DNA of 8,117 nt from Promethearchaeia archaeon (GTDB lineage: Archaea > Asgardarchaeota > Lokiarchaeia > Sigyniarchaeales > SOKP01), in NCBI GenBank assembly GCA_029856375.1, contig JAHQWX010000069.1:1-8117 (forward strand), in the 5' to 3' direction. Position 1 is the stretch's first letter. Every line of letters begins with the position of its first letter. Shown piece after piece: positions 5,598 to 8,117 of this stretch. A program made the translations under genes and the position numbers. The notes beneath the pieces are model-generated. The model ran no database searches and was not told the origin of the DNA. It saw only the letters and a program-made list of their open reading frames with translations.

Positions 5598-8117
5598 TTA
5601 AGAATAACAAGTCCTATTGATAATAATTTGTTTTAATTCATCAGAAAGCTCGTTAAAATACGCGCAGTATCCAGCAATACGCACCATAAGATATTTGTGT
5701 TTTTTCGGGTTTTTATAAGCGTCAAGTAATATTTCCCGGTTAATAACATTTGGTTGAAGTTGCATTCCCCCATTTGTGAGAAATGTCTTGAATATGCTCG
5801 CCAGTTTTTTCTTACCATCTCTGCCTTGAAATAAAGCGGAATCAATCGATAAAGTAGCTGTGCTACCATTTTCAGCGTGATCTTTAAAATTAACGCCAGC
5901 AATGGAATTTAGCGAGGAAAATAGATCCAACTGTTCCATACCATAATGTGGAATCACGCTGTTGGCAAGAGGAACACCTTTTAATCTTCCCGAAGGTAGT
6001 GCTTGCGTTCTTTTTCCATATCTAGTACCGACATTCAAAGCATAATAACCAGCTGAATATCTACCGTTACGCGGACAGTACTTCACCGATTTCAGGGCGT
6101 TGTTATAAATCTCCATTACCTTGGTCACCCATTCTGTAGCTTCACGGGACGAATCATCGCCAAATTTGGGCACGCCGAGCAATGCAGACCTGATCTGTTG
6201 GTTGTAGCCCCCTTGGAAATTGTTATCGATAGCGTTGATGACATCATTAATGGGATAAAGTTTTTTCTTGAATACGACCTCATTAATAGCATGCAACGAA
6301 TCTGCGACATCAGTGACGCCTACTGCTTGAATCCCGCTGCTGTTAAGCGTTGTACCACCTTCATAAACATCCTTTCCACTTTCGATGCATCCTTTAAAGA
6401 GTGAGGAGGCAAGAGGAGTTGTAAAGTGTGCACGAAGATTCCTTTCAATCTTTTGGTGATCGGCTAATATTGACTGTGTTAGGTGGTTCAATCGCGTCTG
6501 GAATCGTTCAAGCAGTTCGTCCATGTTGGATGGAGGATTATAAATGTAGTGTCCTTTTTTAAAGCGATGCCTTTTAACTAGCTTGTCGCAAAGCGAAAGA
6601 ATGAATCTAGAGAATCTATTTTTTCCTTTGAAGAAATATTCAACAAGATTAGGTAATGATCTCTCTAATTGATCGCCGATTCCATAGTTCCATAAATCGA
6701 ACTCGTGACCTTTTATTGCTTGCAAAAATGGTAGAGCAACATTCACATTGGCGCAATCTGTATTGCCAAAATGGTCATCTGAAGCATTTGGTTCAACGCA
6801 TCCCACTATTGCGTAATTTCTTGCCTGTTCCAGAGTAGTAGGATAATGCCTTAGTATGGATTCTATATAGATATCATCGCTGAACAATTGCGGCATAGGA
6901 CATCCGTTGAGATATAACTCTGCAATCCGTTCTAGATATTGAGCAGGGCTTCCCTTATGAACTCGTGCCGCTGGATCTAATGCGAGCGTCTGAAGTTCAC
7001 ATGCATCTAACAGCATATAAGTAATATCATTGGTGGCATCCTTTCCGTTTTTGTCAACACCCCCAAAAGTTAAAGCTTGATCCACAGAGAGAGTCTCAAA
7101 ATTTTTTTGAATACTCAGCAAAGAGTTGCCGTCATTTACTAAAATGAGTTCGTCTATTTTGAGAACAAATAAACAGAGTAATTCTTTTGCTTTTTCATAA
7201 GTAATTATCCCAGCTTCTTTATCCCTTTTATAATAAGGATACAATATCTGATCGAGACGTCCAAAGGATACCGCATTTTCATAGGACTCAAGACAAAGCG
7301 CGATATGTAAAAACAACATGCTTTGCAGAGCTTCGTGAAAGGTGCGGGCAGGATATTTTGGAACCTGCTTGCAGATCTCAGCTATTTCCTCCAATTCCTT
7401 GCGACGCTCTGGATCTCTTTCTTTCCTGCTCAAACTCGACAGGTGATCTGCATATCTCTGCGCAAATGTTTCCAATCCTTTAAGAGCAATTTTTGCGCCA
7501 TTATAAAAATCCTGATTATTCTCAGGCTTTTTTTTCTGTATTGTCCTGATTTCTTCTATGATACCAGATGTTCCCAGTTTTAAAATGCGTTCAAAATTTG
7601 TAATGAAATGAGCTATCGATACCATATTATTGTTAAATCCGGTAGCCATTTCTGCAGTGCGAGCGATGCCTATAAGAATATCCGCGAATTTTGAATAGGT
7701 TTTCATAAAAAGACTATGTTTCCACCAAAAAAGTGCTATTCGAGTATAAAAATACATCATCTCCTTAAAAGAACATTGGAACGAAACCGGTTTTTGGTGA
7801 TTAACATAAAATATATAAAACATGGGTAGAAATCCAAAATATTCTTCCCAAACTTGAGCCGCGACTCTCTTAGTTGAGAAATTACCAACGAGTAGCTCTT
7901 GTGGATAGATTTTAATTTTCTTATTTTGTAATACATATGTAAGGCGTTCCGCCCTATGAATAGGCGTCGGTTTTTTAAAACCTTTCTTCCTATAATACTT
8001 CGTTTTCAGTTTGGATGATTCTATACAAAGAGCTCGTTCACTCTCTCTGATGTCTTTCCGTATTTTTTTAACCCGCTGCGTAAAGACGGTTTTATGTCTT
8101 GTAGAATCCAGGTTGGC
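5598..8117 (-). CDS. Glycyl-radical enzyme, PFL2-like eliminase branch; N-terminus cut by window edge
   Basis: An open frame of 839 codons runs from the window edge to TAA at 5600-5598. Glycyl-radical enzymes cleave C-X or C-C bonds by radical chemistry in the cytosol of anaerobes, after a radical-SAM activase places a radical on a C-terminal Gly. Counting from the edge, the PFL domain includes GGVDKNGKDATN (352-363), ARVHK (384-388), the thiyl-radical loop GCVEPN with Cys440 and Glu442, and the glycine loop RIAGYCAYF with radical Gly816. Cys-x-Glu is typical of dehydratases, choline TMA-lyase, isethionate lyase and some arylacetate decarboxylases. Pyruvate formate-lyase has Cys-Cys, and benzylsuccinate-type synthases lack the Glu. 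After the Cys the loop reads ASDDHFGNTDCANVNV, unlike the choline lyase or glycerol dehydratase loops I recall, so the substrate is open. The internal ATG at 7823 is not the start, because conserved family sequence (ERLTYVLQ, PQELLVGN) lies upstream in the same frame. Probably only a few residues are missing. No activase gene is in the window. Confidence 0.92.
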   Translation of the reverse strand, partial: ANLDSTRHKTVFTQRVKKIRKDIRESERALCIESSKLKTKYYRKKGFKKPTPIHRAERLTYVLQNKKIKIYPQELLVGNFSTKRVAAQVWEEYFGFLPMFYIFYVNHQKPVSFQCSFKEMMYFYTRIALFWWKHSLFMKTYSKFADILIGIARTAEMATGFNNNMVSIAHFITNFERILKLGTSGIIEEIRTIQKKKPENNQDFYNGAKIALKGLETFAQRYADHLSSLSRKERDPERRKELEEIAEICKQVPKYPARTFHEALQSMLFLHIALCLESYENAVSFGRLDQILYPYYKRDKEAGIITYEKAKELLCLFVLKIDELILVNDGNSLLSIQKNFETLSVDQALTFGGVDKNGKDATNDITYMLLDACELQTLALDPAARVHKGSPAQYLERIAELYLNGCPMPQLFSDDIYIESILRHYPTTLEQARNYAIVGCVEPNASDDHFGNTDCANVNVALPFLQAIKGHEFDLWNYGIGDQLERSLPNLVEYFFKGKNRFSRFILSLCDKLVKRHRFKKGHYIYNPPSNMDELLERFQTRLNHLTQSILADHQKIERNLRAHFTTPLASSLFKGCIESGKDVYEGGTTLNSSGIQAVGVTDVADSLHAINEVVFKKKLYPINDVINAIDNNFQGGYNQQIRSALLGVPKFGDDSSREATEWVTKVMEIYNNALKSVKYCPRNGRYSAGYYALNVGTRYGKRTQALPSGRLKGVPLANSVIPHYGMEQLDLFSSLNSIAGVNFKDHAENGSTATLSIDSALFQGRDGKKKLASIFKTFLTNGGMQLQPNVINREILLDAYKNPKKHKYLMVRIAGYCAYFNELSDELKQIIINRTCYS

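Noticed and set aside
6198..6404. Small plus-strand ORFs within the glycyl-radical enzyme region, including those at 6656-6838 and 7323-7583
   Set aside because: All are antisense to conserved parts of the enzyme and lack ribosome sites, so they are treated as shadow frames.
5598..8117. Pyruvate formate-lyase or benzyl/alkylsuccinate synthase
   Set aside because: The active-site loop is GCVEP with Glu two residues after a single Cys. Pyruvate formate-lyase has adjacent Cys residues, and alkylsuccinate synthases lack this Glu.

Overview
This is an AT-rich window carrying six protein-coding genes that I can support well, plus one doubtful small ORF. The content points to an anaerobe. The genes are a glycyl-radical enzyme, a COG3580/DUF2229-type protein related to 2-hydroxyacyl-CoA dehydratase components, a hotdog acyl-CoA thioesterase, an amidohydrolase, a two-domain PlsC-type acyltransferase and an unusual lysine-rich protein. 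I cannot fix the lineage. Weak hints favour an archaeon: gene ends show T-rich tracts rather than strong GC hairpins, and the thioesterase start has no visible Shine-Dalgarno sequence. An AT-rich anaerobic bacterium remains possible.

Layout. Positions 29-499 (minus) encode a 156-residue protein whose first half is almost only Lys, Asp and Glu, built from imperfect 15-bp DNA repeats. A 174-bp divergent spacer separates it from a metal-dependent amidohydrolase (674-1618, plus). That gene runs tail-to-tail, with a 6-bp overlap, into a 4HBT thioesterase (1613-2050, minus). About 450 bp of AT-rich spacer follows, holding a 38-codon ORF that resembles the start of a helix-turn-helix protein and is bracketed by an 8-bp inverted repeat.

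Next comes a compact three-gene plus-strand cluster (2498-5458), probably one operon: a 47-residue orphan protein with a very strong ribosome binding site, the 558-residue tandem acyltransferase, and the DUF2229 protein. The intergenic gaps are only 22 and 23 bp. Convergent to it, after 139 bp, lies the glycyl-radical enzyme (5598 to the window edge, minus). It is nearly complete but loses its extreme N-terminus at the edge.

How the genes may work together (inference). Thioesterase, acyltransferase and DUF2229 protein all belong to families that handle acyl-CoA or acyl groups. The glycyl-radical enzyme has the Cys-x-Glu active site of the eliminase/decarboxylase branch. The most unusual unit is the small protein / double acyltransferase / DUF2229 operon, because I know of no established pathway joining these parts. 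Neither the glycyl-radical activase nor the BadF/HgdC-type ATPase expected for canonical partners is present in the window.
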